Positions 48,200 through 60,170 of a stretch of DNA of 64,000 nt are shown here, one piece after another; position 1 is the first letter of the stretch; every line of letters starts with the position of its first letter. The notes under the pieces were generated by a model. The model did not search any database. It was not told the DNA's origin and saw only the letters and a list, made by a program, of their open reading frames with translations. Origin of the DNA: Colius striatus (lineage: Eukaryota > Chordata > Aves > Coliiformes > Coliidae); NCBI RefSeq assembly GCF_028858725.1, contig NC_084769.1, positions 11,905,501 through 11,969,500 on the forward strand. Reading direction: 5' to 3'. Both the position numbers and the translations under genes were made by a program.

Positions 48200-48960
48200 C
48201 GCACACCGAGCCGCGCTCCGCAGCTGCTGTCTCGGCCCGGCCCGGCTCGGCTCGGCTCGGCTCCTCCCCGCCACCGCTCGCCGCTGCGGGCCGGGGGCTC
48301 GCCCGGCTGCTGCCTCATAAGGCTGGGAGGCGGCAATCCCCCTTGCCCGCGCTGTCGGGGCACGGAAGGGGTTAACGGCAGCCGCGCTGGCCGCAGTGAG
48401 CATCACTGCCGGGCACTGCTTCCCCCGGGCTCCGCACTTCCCTCGCTCCCGGAGGCTCAGAGCCCATCCGTGCCGAGGCGAGCGGCAGGTGGGCTGCGGC
48501 CGGAGGCGCCGGCGCAGGGCAGAGGGAGCTCGGCGGCTACAGCGCTCCGGCAGCGCTCCCCGAGCCGCGGGGCTCTCCTTGTCGGCTGCGCCCCGAGACG
48601 CGGAGGGAAGCGCGGGGGCGGGCACGGGTGGAGAGTAGCGGGGCATCCTCCGGAGGGGGAGGCGAAGTAGGCGGGGAAGGAGGAGGGAAGCCGGCTTCTC
48701 CGGAGGGACGCGCTAGCCACGCTGCAGCGGGCCAGCCGAGCGGTGCGGGCTGCGGGCACATGCTGGGCTGGGAGCATCGGAGTCGCACGTCGCTTGTGCG
48801 GGTCTCGGGCCGGCTCCCGTCCCTTCCGCGGCGAGAGTGTTCCCCGGGCTCCGGCGAGGAGAAGCGCTCAGCTACAGTGTCCCTCCCGGAGCGCGATAAT
48901 CCGAGAGCAAGCCAACCTGGTAGTAAGTACTTGTCACCTTTTATGTGTGGTTTGTTGTAG
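48200..48960 (+). promoter_or_regulatory. MYLK: CpG island, probable MYLK promoter
   Basis: A dense CpG block with a pentamer repeat (ctcgg/cccgg) at 48236-48263. A CArG-like box CCTCATAAGG sits at 48313-48322, one mismatch from CC(A/T)6GG, the SRF site common in smooth-muscle genes. A consensus splice donor at the downstream edge (48923) points transcription to the + strand. In human the gene after ROPN1 and CCDC14 in the same direction is MYLK; the assignment rests on that synteny, not on coding sequence. Confidence 0.6.
48330..48922 (+). other. MYLK: Candidate non-coding first exon of MYLK
   Basis: The exon would end at 48922 before gtaagtac. No conserved coding sequence is visible; the long open frames (for example 48628-48960) are GC-rich chance frames on both strands. 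MYLK transcripts for the long isoform begin with non-coding 5' exons and a very long first intron, which fits the 15 kb of exon-free DNA that follows. The left boundary (transcription start) is a guess. Alternatively this is the first exon of an unrelated long non-coding RNA. Confidence 0.4.
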
Positions 48961-51900
48961 TTTTATTATTCTCTGTTGGTAGGTAGCAAAGGATTATTAA
49001 GAGCTATCATTCATCGGGTAGACTGTAATGATCCTCTTTTTGGCTCTCCATTGGACTTCTGAGCCTTTCAGTATAAGGGTGCATATGTATGTGGAGGCAC
49101 ATGTAGAAATGTTCCTTCTCTGTACATCTTTCATGTTTCAAACAAAATGTATGTGGGTTTTTCTTTAAACTTCTGCTGTTTTCAAAGTAATTTGTACTTG
49201 ATTTGTACACTTAGGGGCTCAGAGAAGGATAAATCCTGGTGACACCACTTAAACACAATGCATAAGGATGAGGGAAGGAGATGAATGTTTAAAATCATTC
49301 ACTCAAAGGGGTGGGAGGGAGGAGGTGAAATCCTTCTCTGCTTGCTGCCTTCACTCTATGGAGCAATATGCTTTTGGGGATTCTTTGCCATTTAATCCTC
49401 TTTCCTGTCTGTGCACATCTGGACTCTGGCCTGGCAGTGCTCCCTGCACTCAGACTGGAAAGGAGTGGCATGGCAGGCTAGCAGGGGATGGAGACCAGGG
49501 ATAAAAAGAGAGAATCCTTCCCTTCTCTTCCAGTTTAAAGAGATTTTTTTAGCCCTAGCCTTGTCCTCTGCAGAGTAAATCCCCAGGACTGCTTCCCCTA
49601 GAGTCAGGAAGCAGAATCAAAAGTGGTTTGAATCCTATATTGTGCCCTCTACAATGGGAATGGCTAAGAGGATAAGTGCAAATAGCTGGTTCTACAAACC
49701 CTTCTTCTGAAGCTTTCCAAGTATTGAACCCTGTGGAGGGTGGGCATGGAGTTACATGACATGTGGAAGCTGTGTCCCTCACTAAGACTCTTCCAGGCGA
49801 CATCAGCTCTTAACAGAGTGCTGGAAATACCATTTCTGCTAGTGAAACTGTAAGGAAAGGAGTAATTCGTCTTGCATTTTGCATCCCAGGCTGAATGACT
49901 ATCTCCCTTCCCCTGCTTCCTGCACACACGTCTTTATTTTTGTTTCCTAATGACTTGCACTATTATTTGCCAAATAGGGTATGTGTCTTCCTGTGCAACT
50001 GTGTGTTTGCTGAGATGTTCCTGGAACTGGGCTCTAAGAGCATGTTTTAGGACCCTTCTCTTTTTACATCAGAAGTATATTTACTAATAACTGTCAGATG
50101 GCATGAATAGTTAATTTTTATCTGGCACGTATCCAGAGTAACTTCTGTTTCCTCAAATGATGCTGTTCTGTAGCTACTTGCTACCTGCACCGTAGTTTGT
50201 AACATAGTGCTTACTACAACCCATTTCCATGATACACCTATGTTGCACTCAGCATTTTGTTTTCTAACCCTATAGGACAAGTGTTTTAACTCCAGCAGTA
50301 ACTGGAGTGAATTTGGTAATAGTAGGATAATGTTTGCCACCAGAGGACCAGCTACTAGGATGTCCTGTGCTGGTGTGTTATGTATTATTGGTGTTTAACA
50401 TTTTAGAGAGATGTGAGCAGAAAGGAAATGCCTGCCTTCATACCCATCACAGCTAGGATTTCATGGAAATGTGGGAGGCTCACGCTAGTTACTATCACTG
50501 ACCCAATTTTTATTAGCCTTGTAGGGAAATCTTAAAAGGTCTGCTGCAAAGAAAGTTAGAAATCTGATACTTTCCTGTTGCAAGCATCTCTCCATAGCTT
50601 TAGTTGCCTTGCTACGTGGTGCAAAGGAGGCTGAAGGAAATAAATCACTTAAGTTCTGTTGGTTTGCTTATGCAATGCTGAAAGGGAATTTACAAAGCCT
50701 GAAATAAGTAGTGATTACGTATTGTCATTGGCTCAAGTTAAACGTCAGAGATGCAGGATTTTTTTGCCAGTTTTTGGTCTGTTTTCTGTTTTCCCTGACT
50801 CCTCCTTTAAGATCATTAGGGCTTCCTCTGGGCGATGATCCTACTTTTTACAGTCAATCAAAATCCATACCAATATCCTTACGCAGGCCAAATACACTGT
50901 ATTAGAAAGATCATAAACCAACAGCTACAAATTACATTCAGAACTCTCCAAAAACAGAATGCAGATGTCAATAGAGTTCAGAACCGCTCCAAATGCTGCG
51001 CCTTAAAGTTGTGGATGTCTAAATCTGGGAAGCGTGCTCAGAAGCACTTTTTGAGAGCCATGTAGGGAGATGACTGAAGTTTTTGGTGAGAGTCTGGAGA
51101 GCTGAGAGCCACAATCTGTGGTTGTTGGACTCTTCTAGTAGTTTGGGTTGAGGCCTGAGAATAGACTGGAAGGTACTCTGGACGGTTTCATCTTGTTTTT
51201 GCAGAAAGGTCCATCTCTTCTTCAGAAACTTGTCAAATCTGTACTAAAATATTCTGCATTGGTTTGCTTTTGCTGTATTTAGAGCTGTACTCAATAGCTT
51301 TTCCAACCTTTACTCCACAGGTACAAGTTAGGAGGTAATTTAACTTTATTTTTTTCCCTTGACTGGTTAATAGCCTTGTCTCTTGGATATGAAATAATTC
51401 ATTTTTAACCTCCCACTGGAAGGAAGGATGTCCTTTCTCTCACTGCTCTAAAAACATACTTCTATACCCATTCCAGTAGACTTTTAAAAAACCTTTTCTG
51501 AGCCTGAATGAGGACAGTGACACCCACAGTTTCAGAGAGGATTGTAGCAAGCCTTGTACAGCCACCTTTTAACTTCTTCAGTGATGCAAATGCTTCCATG
51601 ATGTATATTGGGATTACATATGCTGGTTGGGTTTCAGCACTGCATGCAGAGAAGACATGATTAATGCTGAAAAGGATTAATTAGTGAAGTCAGATGAATC
51701 CAGGTAGGATTGACTCTGGATTGTTTGGGGGTTTTTTAAAACTAATCAGAGCTTTAAATGTTATCTGTGTTGTCTATGACTACAGTATAGGTTTTGCTAA
51801 AATCTATCTTTCCTGGACAATTGTAAAGGGTCTGTTGAATGTGCTACAGCAAGGTTTGTCTCTAATAACATCTTCATTAAGCCTCTCTACAAACAGAAGA

Positions 51901-54900
51901 GTGTACTAATTGCCAGACTAACACATTGTTTGGCTCCGTGAACAAGCTACTGAGTGATAGCTTATGAATGGAAACTTAAAAGGATCATTTGCAACCTGCT
52001 ACATGAAAGAAGTATCAAAAGGAAATGAAAATACATTTGTACCTCTGTTGTTAAAGCTGATAGAGGATTCCAGTTTAATTTTCCTGGGAATCTTAGCTGA
52101 TTTCATAAATCTTTTTGCCTTTAGAGTTTCAGCAGCTGCTCGTTGTATAAAAGCTAGGAATAACTGGTTCTCCTTTATTAGGAGTGAAAGAAGAATTGAA
52201 CTCCATAGAAATGAGGAGATTAGAACTCCATGAGGCATGTACCCGTTTAATGCTGCTGGAAACCAACCCACTCAAATAATCTTAACTCTCACTTCTGGTG
52301 AGCAGAAATTCTAGGGAAAAAGAAATTCCCTTAGTGACTTATTAACAAAGGCTTTTGAGGTTTACTGGGATATATCATGTGAGCCTAATCTACCTTTTGT
52401 TCATCCAGTTGACAGGCTTTAAGATTTAAAAGGGTCTGCAGAAACTCCTCCCTCAGACTCCTTATTTAATTAAAGAGGCTTGGTGCATTATTTACCTTTT
52501 TGAGCCTTCCATTTACGTGGGAACAATGAGTTGGGGTTAACATATTGTAAAATATTTGTGAATGCTGCATTGTATAAGTAGAGACAGGCAAAAACCAGAA
52601 ACTCTGGCTATACCTTCAAATTTACATGGACTTATGTGGTTTCACTCAAAATGTCTGGAAGTGAGGCCACTCCTACATAAATTCTACATAAGTATTACTA
52701 CAGGTGTGTAACTCTACAGCAAGTTTTCCTGCCTCTGTAGGTGATGAAAGAGCCTGGATGCGAGTTAGTCTTCATTTGCTTCTATGGGAGCTCTCCAAAG
52801 TCAGTGGATGTACAGATCAGGCCTTGCACATACCGCAGCTTCATATATTTTGCTTTGACAGTTCAGCAAAGACAAACTAGTAGCTGTAGTTCTCTCACTG
52901 ATTCCCCCTGTTTCTTCTCCTCCCCCACTCCATTCATTACTGTAGCTGTGAGCATCAAGTTGCAGATAAAATGACTTCTGAGAGAGCAATGGGATGCAGC
53001 TTTTGCCAAAGGCAATTAAGTGCTTAGGATTAGTTCACTTTACAAAGCTGTTCTTTCTGAATCTCTTTCCTCTTGCTTGCTGGCACAAAGCAAGTTTCTT
53101 GGCAGTTACCTTTGTTATAACAAGCCTGAGCATTGCTGAACTTCACTACAGTGTGTCAGCTCTCTAAATAAGTTTAGCAAGCTGCAGTGTCTTATGCTTT
53201 GAGAACAGTCTTGCAGGTGATTGCTCTTTAAATCTGCTTGACCTCACCACCTCTGCTGTAATTGGATTAAATTCACTCACTTGCCAAAAATATGGCCAGC
53301 TGATGGCACATTAATTATTCAGAATGAAATGCTGTGTTGTGTGCACAGGATTCTTGGTGGCAAAGTCATTTTGAGGGCTTGAGACGCAACTGATGTGCCA
53401 TAGGATACAGAATTACCATTAAGGGACATTTTCAGTTATTTTATTAGTCAAGAAAGGATTAAACCACACGTTCTGTTTGAAAGTAGAAGATAGTACATGT
53501 GGGAGAAGGAAGAGATGCTCTAGTTGCCAGTAATACGCATCACTTGCTGTTTCTTGTGAAATGTGATAAATTGCTGAAAGGCCACAGGTGGTCTGAGGCT
53601 ACAGCCTTCCCAGCTGAGGGAAGTGAGTGATGGCATGTGCTGTTTTACACACCCTCTGCAGTTTATTTCTAATTGTTGCACAGCAGGTTAAGATTATTGC
53701 TCTGAGTTGTCTTTTTACTGCATCTTCTGTTATTCTTCAACTGTCTTGTGATCAGAGTCAGGAGGATATCTGAACAGAAAGACATGCCCAAAATAATACT
53801 GGAACCGTGAAGTGAAAGGTAATCTGTCTGCCAAGGCAGTAGTTTCAACCCGTGACCTTTTATATTCTGTCTAAAGCAATGTAATCCATCTTTCAGTGGG
53901 AAATGCTGCTAAGTAGCAAAAATCACTATCCTGATTCTTAATCTTAGCAAAATATTAAGGGATGAGTGGGTAAGGGGGAAACCTAGGACTGAATTGCAAA
54001 TGCTCTTACAAAGAAGATGAGGATTTGTGTGGCGGGAGAGACAGCGGTATTTGGCCTGGCATAAGCACTCTCTGAGATGTTACAAATAATGAAAGGATCC
54101 TTGTTTTGTAAGCTAGCTGTTCTTATCTGCCTGGAAGTATTGAAACTTTCCTGTTTGCTTCTAAGCCATGTAAGAGTTGTTTTGTGAGCAGCATGAGTCA
54201 AACTGTGAGCTACCAGCTCTCAGTTCCAATCAGGACATTGTTACATTTGATTTCAAGATGATGTTATTTTAAGTCCTATAAACTGACGAATACTCAAGGT
54301 GCAAAACTAGAGATAAAGTGAGAGAGGCATGTGGGATTTTCTGTGTCTACCAAACAACAGTCACAATTTCATCTACAGTACAAATGTGCAGTGCAAATAA
54401 TAAGAATGCCATCTTTAATACCCCATTATAAAAAGTACATGGTTGTGCAATCGTATTTTTTGCAGTGTTAACTCTTACAAAATTGTGTGTCTCAAATGTC
54501 ATTCTATTAATTCCTTGTAATGATGTAAACAGTTTAAGTGGTGAAGTAAAGGTTTTTTTCTTTCATGTCATATATTTGTAATCACTGGCTTTTAAAAATT
54601 AAAAGTAGTAAAAAATAAAGCGTCTGTCTCCCCTGAGCAAGGATTAGCAGTCTGACTGGGTAAAGAAAAGTGTGAGGGCATGTTTTGTAAGAAGGACTCA
54701 GAAAGTTTAAGCCATGGAACGCTGTCTGTATGGCCTGCTGATTATACCTAAAGGAAAGTTATAAAACAGAAGCAATAAGCAAGCTGTGTTTAAAATACAC
54801 AGGAAAGAGAAATTTGTTCAAAAATGGCCTGATTTACTCTGGTTATTTACCTTTGATCTTTCATCGTCATAAGCTTCCCTTTGATAGAAGAAGAGGAAAG

Positions 54901-56088
54901 TATTATGTTAATGCATCACATCTGCAAGTGTTACTATCCTGCCATAGCAGTAGTTCAAGTCCTTCCTATTTTGGAGGTGAGAAACCTTTCCTGTTTTGTG
55001 CAGTGTAAGTTTACTCCAGTGCTGTTACGTGTTAGAGTGGTGGGATCTGCCTGTACCCATGCTGCTACTAAGTGCTGACATCCTGGCTGTGGTGGCCTCT
55101 GGGGCTGTATCTCAGGCAGAACCCGTGAGACCATGGAAGAGAGAGCCCTGGCTTTGAAATGTAACAGCTGGTGTATTGATGTCTCACCCCCAACATCAGA
55201 GCAGTGCGATTCCTCTGACCTCAACAGAGTTGCAGCATTCACGGTTTTCAGTAATGTGGGCGCGAAACCGGGCCTATGTTCTTTTAACTGGTCTATTTAG
55301 CAGCTCTTTTCCATATGCAGTCTCCATGCCAGTGACAGGGGCTTCCTGGAACTGACAGGAGACACAAAAGATCCTCTTCTCTAAATCACTGGACCTTAAG
55401 AATATTGAAAGGATGTTACAACAAGCCTTATAATACACCATTGTCAGGCTCTCTCTGAAGATGCCTGCAGTGATATCGTACCCCTAAGGTTTCCAGAGGG
55501 GGTGTGATGACCCCACATGGAAGAAAAGAGAATAGTAATGGTTTGGGTAGCTTTGAGAAATTTTATGGTACTACTTCCCCTGGCAGTAACTTGAAAGCAA
55601 CTGGAGGTCTTTAGTGCTGACTGAACTCACATCAGTAAGAGGCAAGTATCAGAGCATGTATCCTGCAGACTTTTTTGTGAAGAGGTCCTGACTTGTGTGT
55701 CTCACAGACAAGGGAGTGGTGAAAGATGGTTTATTTCATTTTCTTCATTTCCCTCTTCTTCCCACTCATTTTCCTGCTCTTCCACAATACAGCAGTTTTT
55801 TGTCTTGCTGTGAAAATGTCTGTGCTCGTGAGTGGGGTGTGGACACATTTGAATGGAAGAGGCTGTTGGTTTTTGAAGTCTGAACCTCAGCATTCCCAGG
55901 GGAGTTGCAGAGTTTGCATTCTGCACTTCCTTCAGCCCTGCTCAGGGATGTGCCTTAACAGCAGGTAGTGTGCTTGCAGGAGAGCTGGTGGTGAGCTATG
56001 TCTGTGCTGCTGGCAAAACAAGCTTGTGACAGATAATTCATTTTTCAGTTATTTTCTTGACAATCAATGCAAACTTATGATCACTGAT
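48961..56088. other. Probable MYLK intron 1, no exon seen
   Basis: About 7 kb of AT-rich DNA with no recognisable coding exon, no CR1 and no match to the MYLK immunoglobulin or kinase domains. Confidence 0.45.
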
Positions 56089-56600
56089 TCAGATAATGAG
56101 GAACAAGACCACCACAATTATGAAGCTCATTACATAAATGACTATTCTTCCCTTTCTTTGTAGTCCCTGCTTGCAGGATACAGCATCGTGGCACCGAGGC
56201 AGGCCATCCCTCAGGGGTATCCATTCCCCCCTTGCCATGGAGGACTCCACAATGTGTCTCCACCTCTCAGCAGCCACTGTTTCTTTTATCCTGAACACCT
56301 TGTACCCAGGCACTTCTCTGCCCGACAGACATTTTGGCACAATGGTTGGGCTCTGACGTGTGGTGACTTTTCCCTGCTGAGGTACCTCTCAGTGCCAGGG
56401 CGGATCATCTCTGGGCAGCTCGTTGCCGCTGAGGGGCTGCCCAGCTCTGCAACCTGTCACTCAGCACTTACAATGGGAGAGATGTGGATAAAGGTGTGGC
56501 TGTGGGATGTCAGGGAATCCATGAGGGAATTCCCTCACACTGAAGGGCAGGAGCTGTTCAGTGTCCTGCAGACGTGGCTGACCTAAATGACTAACAGGCA
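56089..56600. other. GC-richer block with open frames on both strands, unassigned
   Basis: A roughly 500-bp island of higher GC, with scattered CpGs, in AT-rich DNA. It keeps a 132-codon frame on the + strand (56188-56586) and an 83-codon frame on the minus strand (56340-56089). On the minus strand a peptide segment ERWRHIVESSMARGEWIPLR is followed by a hydrophobic end. It has no CR1 signature and I do not recognise it; an old retroposed or LTR-type insertion is possible. Confidence 0.3.
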
Positions 56601-56855
56601 GGCTCAAAAGCACTACCTTTTGTCTCAGCCTTGACCTATGGAACCAAAGCTTTATCACAACTGAAGGGGAATTTTGTGCAAGTTACATGCTTAAGTCAAC
56701 CTGAACATAGGTACTGGGCCACCTACTGATCAGTTAAACTGAGCTTATGCAGTGTAGAAGTCAGTGTTGCTGTTTTATACAGGTATTCTTCAAATGCTTC
56801 TAAACTTAGTCTGCAGAAGTATTGCTCTTTCACTTTACCTGAAATTGTGACATTA

Positions 56856-56935
56856 TCTAGTTCACCTCAGGTTTGTGGGGTTGGACTAGATGATCTTTAG
56901 AGGTCTCTCCCAACCCCTACCATTCTGTGATTCTG
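56856..56935 (+). mobile_element. CR1 LINE 3' tail
   Basis: 'ttcacctcaggtttgtgggg', 'ttggactagatgatctttag' and the terminal 'attctgtgattct'. Confidence 0.92.
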
Positions 56936-58641
56936 ACTAATAGTGTTTAGTTCTCATTCAGTATGTTTAGCTCCTATAACTTCAAGTTTCATAATAGATA
57001 TTCCTTCTCCAAGATATTCTCTTGGATATTGAGATATGGAGACCAAATCTGTAGTCCTAGTTAGCCTGAGCAGAAATGGGGCAAGGTTCCTGACTGGACC
57101 ATGGTAACCTCCAGAAAATGAGGTTGCAAAAGTTGACAACTTGCATGGTATCTCAACAGCAGGGATAGGAAGGCAGAGATGTTAAAATCATTTTTGAGGT
57201 AAAATAGCGTGGACCTTGCTCCGTTCTCCACATGTGTGATCTTGAGCTCAGATTTAATGTAGTATCTCCTAACAGCAAACTCTTTACCACATTGTTATCC
57301 TTTTTGCTTTGTCTGAGATGGTAAAGGTAAACATAAATGTGTAAATACATTTTAGTATTTGATGTTATATTGTTTTGGCTTTTTTATCATGTTATAATTT
57401 GCTTGACAACTAAAGTAACTTGCTTTGAACTTGCTGTGATTGTTCATCGGTGCATGAGCATTGTGCAGGATTCTGTGTGTTAGGTACCCTTATACTGTAT
57501 TAGCAATGTATGGTTATTGGTATTGGTGTGCAGAACTGCAGTAACAGTCTGCTTCTCACCAAATCAAGAAGGAGAAAAATGGATGGTATTTCATGTGCGT
57601 TCATACCTGTTATGTATTCTGTGGTAGACAGAAGTCACTATATAGCTTTCCAATGCTAGTTCTTTTTTGGCTCATTTTATTACAAACATAAGGTTTTAAG
57701 AGAGACTCTGTTGAGAGTTAACATTGTCAAACCTTGTTAATGCATAGAGCTTTTTTACTTAAGAACCAAACAAAAATATTCTTTGAAAACTGTAAGAGTT
57801 ACAAGATAACGAACTAAATTGAACCTTAAAACAAAGGATTAATTGTCTTCAAGACTGACTTGCTGTAATTGCAGTTCTTGTCAGGTATTTTTCTTCTGTG
57901 CAAGCTTGTATTTCACTTACAAGACAAGAAATGCAGCTTTGCTGATTAAATTTTTTTGAAACATAAATCACTTACTGTCTTCAAACATGGTGTTCACTTA
58001 AAAAATGCTTCTGAAATGGAACTGTGGTGAATTTAAAAAATAAATGAAACTCTTGATTTACCTGCCTTGGTAAAAAAAAATTACAGATCTCTGTACTTGC
58101 ATGAAGAGATGTAAAAGGTGCTTTCAGGGAGAAAGGGGTTACAAGCAAAGCCCTAGCACCTGTAAGTGGTCTAAATTGTTATTTTGTTTTCTTTGCTGTT
58201 TGTGTCTTTCCCACTTCCACAATTGCCATGAGAGGTGACGAGTACGTTTGCTTTCTATCAACTTGCTTCAGAAGCTGCATTGGAGGAAGAATACCAACAA
58301 GGTGTATATTCTATTTGATTGCGTGGTTTATAGATAGTGGGTCAGCATGTTGGCAGAAAGCAGATCTCTAAATCAATATTCCTGTATGAAACCACGTGAT
58401 GAATTCTAGTTTGGTTGTCACAGTGTCAGGAGGTCCTCTTCTGAAGCCTTCCTGAATCTTGGTTGTTGCTTATCCTCAGGAAGTGGTGTAACATGTGGGA
58501 ATGCTGAGTCTAGCTAGAAAATGAATAACATTAAAACTGCCTCTGTGTTCCAGTTAGCTCAGCATTTAAGAGCGAACTTAAGTCCTTTAAGTGTCCATGC
58601 ATGGACCTGTTTGTGCATGGACCACAAGTTTGTTTAATCAA
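56936..58641. other. Probable intronic interval, no exon seen
   Basis: AT-rich; no exon or repeat recognised. Confidence 0.5.
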
Positions 58642-60170
58642 TTTCTGAACTTGAGACATTTTTTGCCTCCACAGCCTTAGGTGACAGCAAATTCCAGAAG
58701 CTTGTAACCTGCTGGGTAAATAAATATTTGCTATTTAAATGAGTTTATTGCTAGTTTCAGTGAGCAGTGCCTTGTATTGTAGGATTTGGCAAATAACACT
58801 TCTACATTCAGCAGCTCATGGTTTTTTTTCTAATACCTAGTCATATTCACTCTCAGCTTCTTTCTCTCCAAGCTGAGGAGTCCCAGCCTGTTTAGTTTCT
58901 CTATGTAAAGTATCTGCTTGTTTAGTTCCTGTTTTCTGCACCCCTCTAACGTTACTATGTCCTTCGTAGTGTGTGGTGAGCAGATCAGGATATCCAAGTT
59001 ATGGGAGTGTTCAGGCCGTGTGAAGTGGTAGAAATGCCCCACCTTGCTCTTTCTGATTATGCCCTGTATTTTGCTGGCTTTTTGAACTGCTGCTTAACAC
59101 CGAGTCAATAACTTGAGAACTGCTAAGGAGGGCTCCAGCTTCTGAGTAGGAACAATTATTGCCTTAATGAATTACTTAAAATTTATCTAAACTAAATACA
59201 ACCTGCCAACTTTTTCAACAATCAGTTTTGCCATTGATGAACATACTGAATAACACCTGTCCCAGCACTGATTCCACAGGTTGCACTGATGATTCCTCTT
59301 TAAAGTAGCTGTAAAGCTCTGTCCTTTGCTTTCTTATTTCTCACTCTTACTCTGAATGAAATCAGACTTGTCTGTACGGTTCCCAAGTATCCCTAACACA
59401 GCCTTTCCTGTAGCTGTGAGTTAAGCAGGCAGAATCTGCAAGTGCTCCAGTACAGAGATTCTCTGTAACACTGGCTTACATACTTTGGCTAGTGGTTCCT
59501 CAAATTCACATTTGAGTTTAGTCAGAACTTGTGTGACCATTATTCTGTCTGAGTGATTTATTAACATCTAACCTCCTTGTTTGGTCTAGTATTTCCTGAA
59601 TTTACTTCAGATTGATTTGGCTTCTCTGCCAGATTTACAACTGTGCAATGAGTGTGGAAATCTTCCCAAATATTTCAGCAGTAAAGACTGATGTAAAGAA
59701 TTCACTGAACTTCTCTGCTACAGCTTTATCATGCCCATCTACCCCTTTTACACCTTTATCATCCAGCAGTTTGCTTTCCTGGCTGGCTTCCTGTTACTGA
59801 TGTATTTAAAGAGCTGATCACTAGCACCATGGTCTTTGCAGGCACTTTTTGGATTATCTTTTACCACTCTGAATTTCCTGCTTACATTTAATTTGCTGTG
59901 TTTTATGGGCTTTCCTGTCTTTACTTAAGCAATCCGTTTCCGAAGAGATGACTTATGCCTGGCATGATTTTCTTAACTCTCCCTTGTGGCTTCTTACTTT
60001 TTGAACTGCTCCTTTTTAGTATCTTCTTTCTTTCTTGCCATATTTTTATATGGTTCTCTTTCTTAAAACTGAATATCCATACACTGATTTAGTTTGATGA
60101 CCTTTACTATCAGTGTCATTCTTGGTGTTACCTAACAAGAAGTCTTTCTAGCTTTCTCTGTTTTGGATCA
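58642..60170 (-). mobile_element. Old CR1/reptile-type LINE, reverse orientation
   Basis: Diverged but long (about 1.5 kb). Signatures read on the + strand include 'gtgacagcaaattccagaag', 'ctccaagctgaggagtccca', 'gcctgtttagtttctct', 'gaacagcac'-like text 'gaataacacctgtcccagca', 'cagtaaagactgatgtaaag' with 'aattcactgaacttctctgc', and 'ccagcagtttgctttcctgg'. These correspond in order to the 3' end and reverse-transcriptase part of old amniote CR1 elements. It is probably assembled from decayed pieces with gaps, and older than the avian CR1 copies elsewhere in the window. Confidence 0.7.

Noticed and set aside
48164-48960. GC-rich frames of 80-160 codons on both strands in the second CpG island
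   Set aside because: They overlap each other in several frames, have Arg/Gly/Ala/Pro-rich composition and no family resemblance; same CpG-island artefact.
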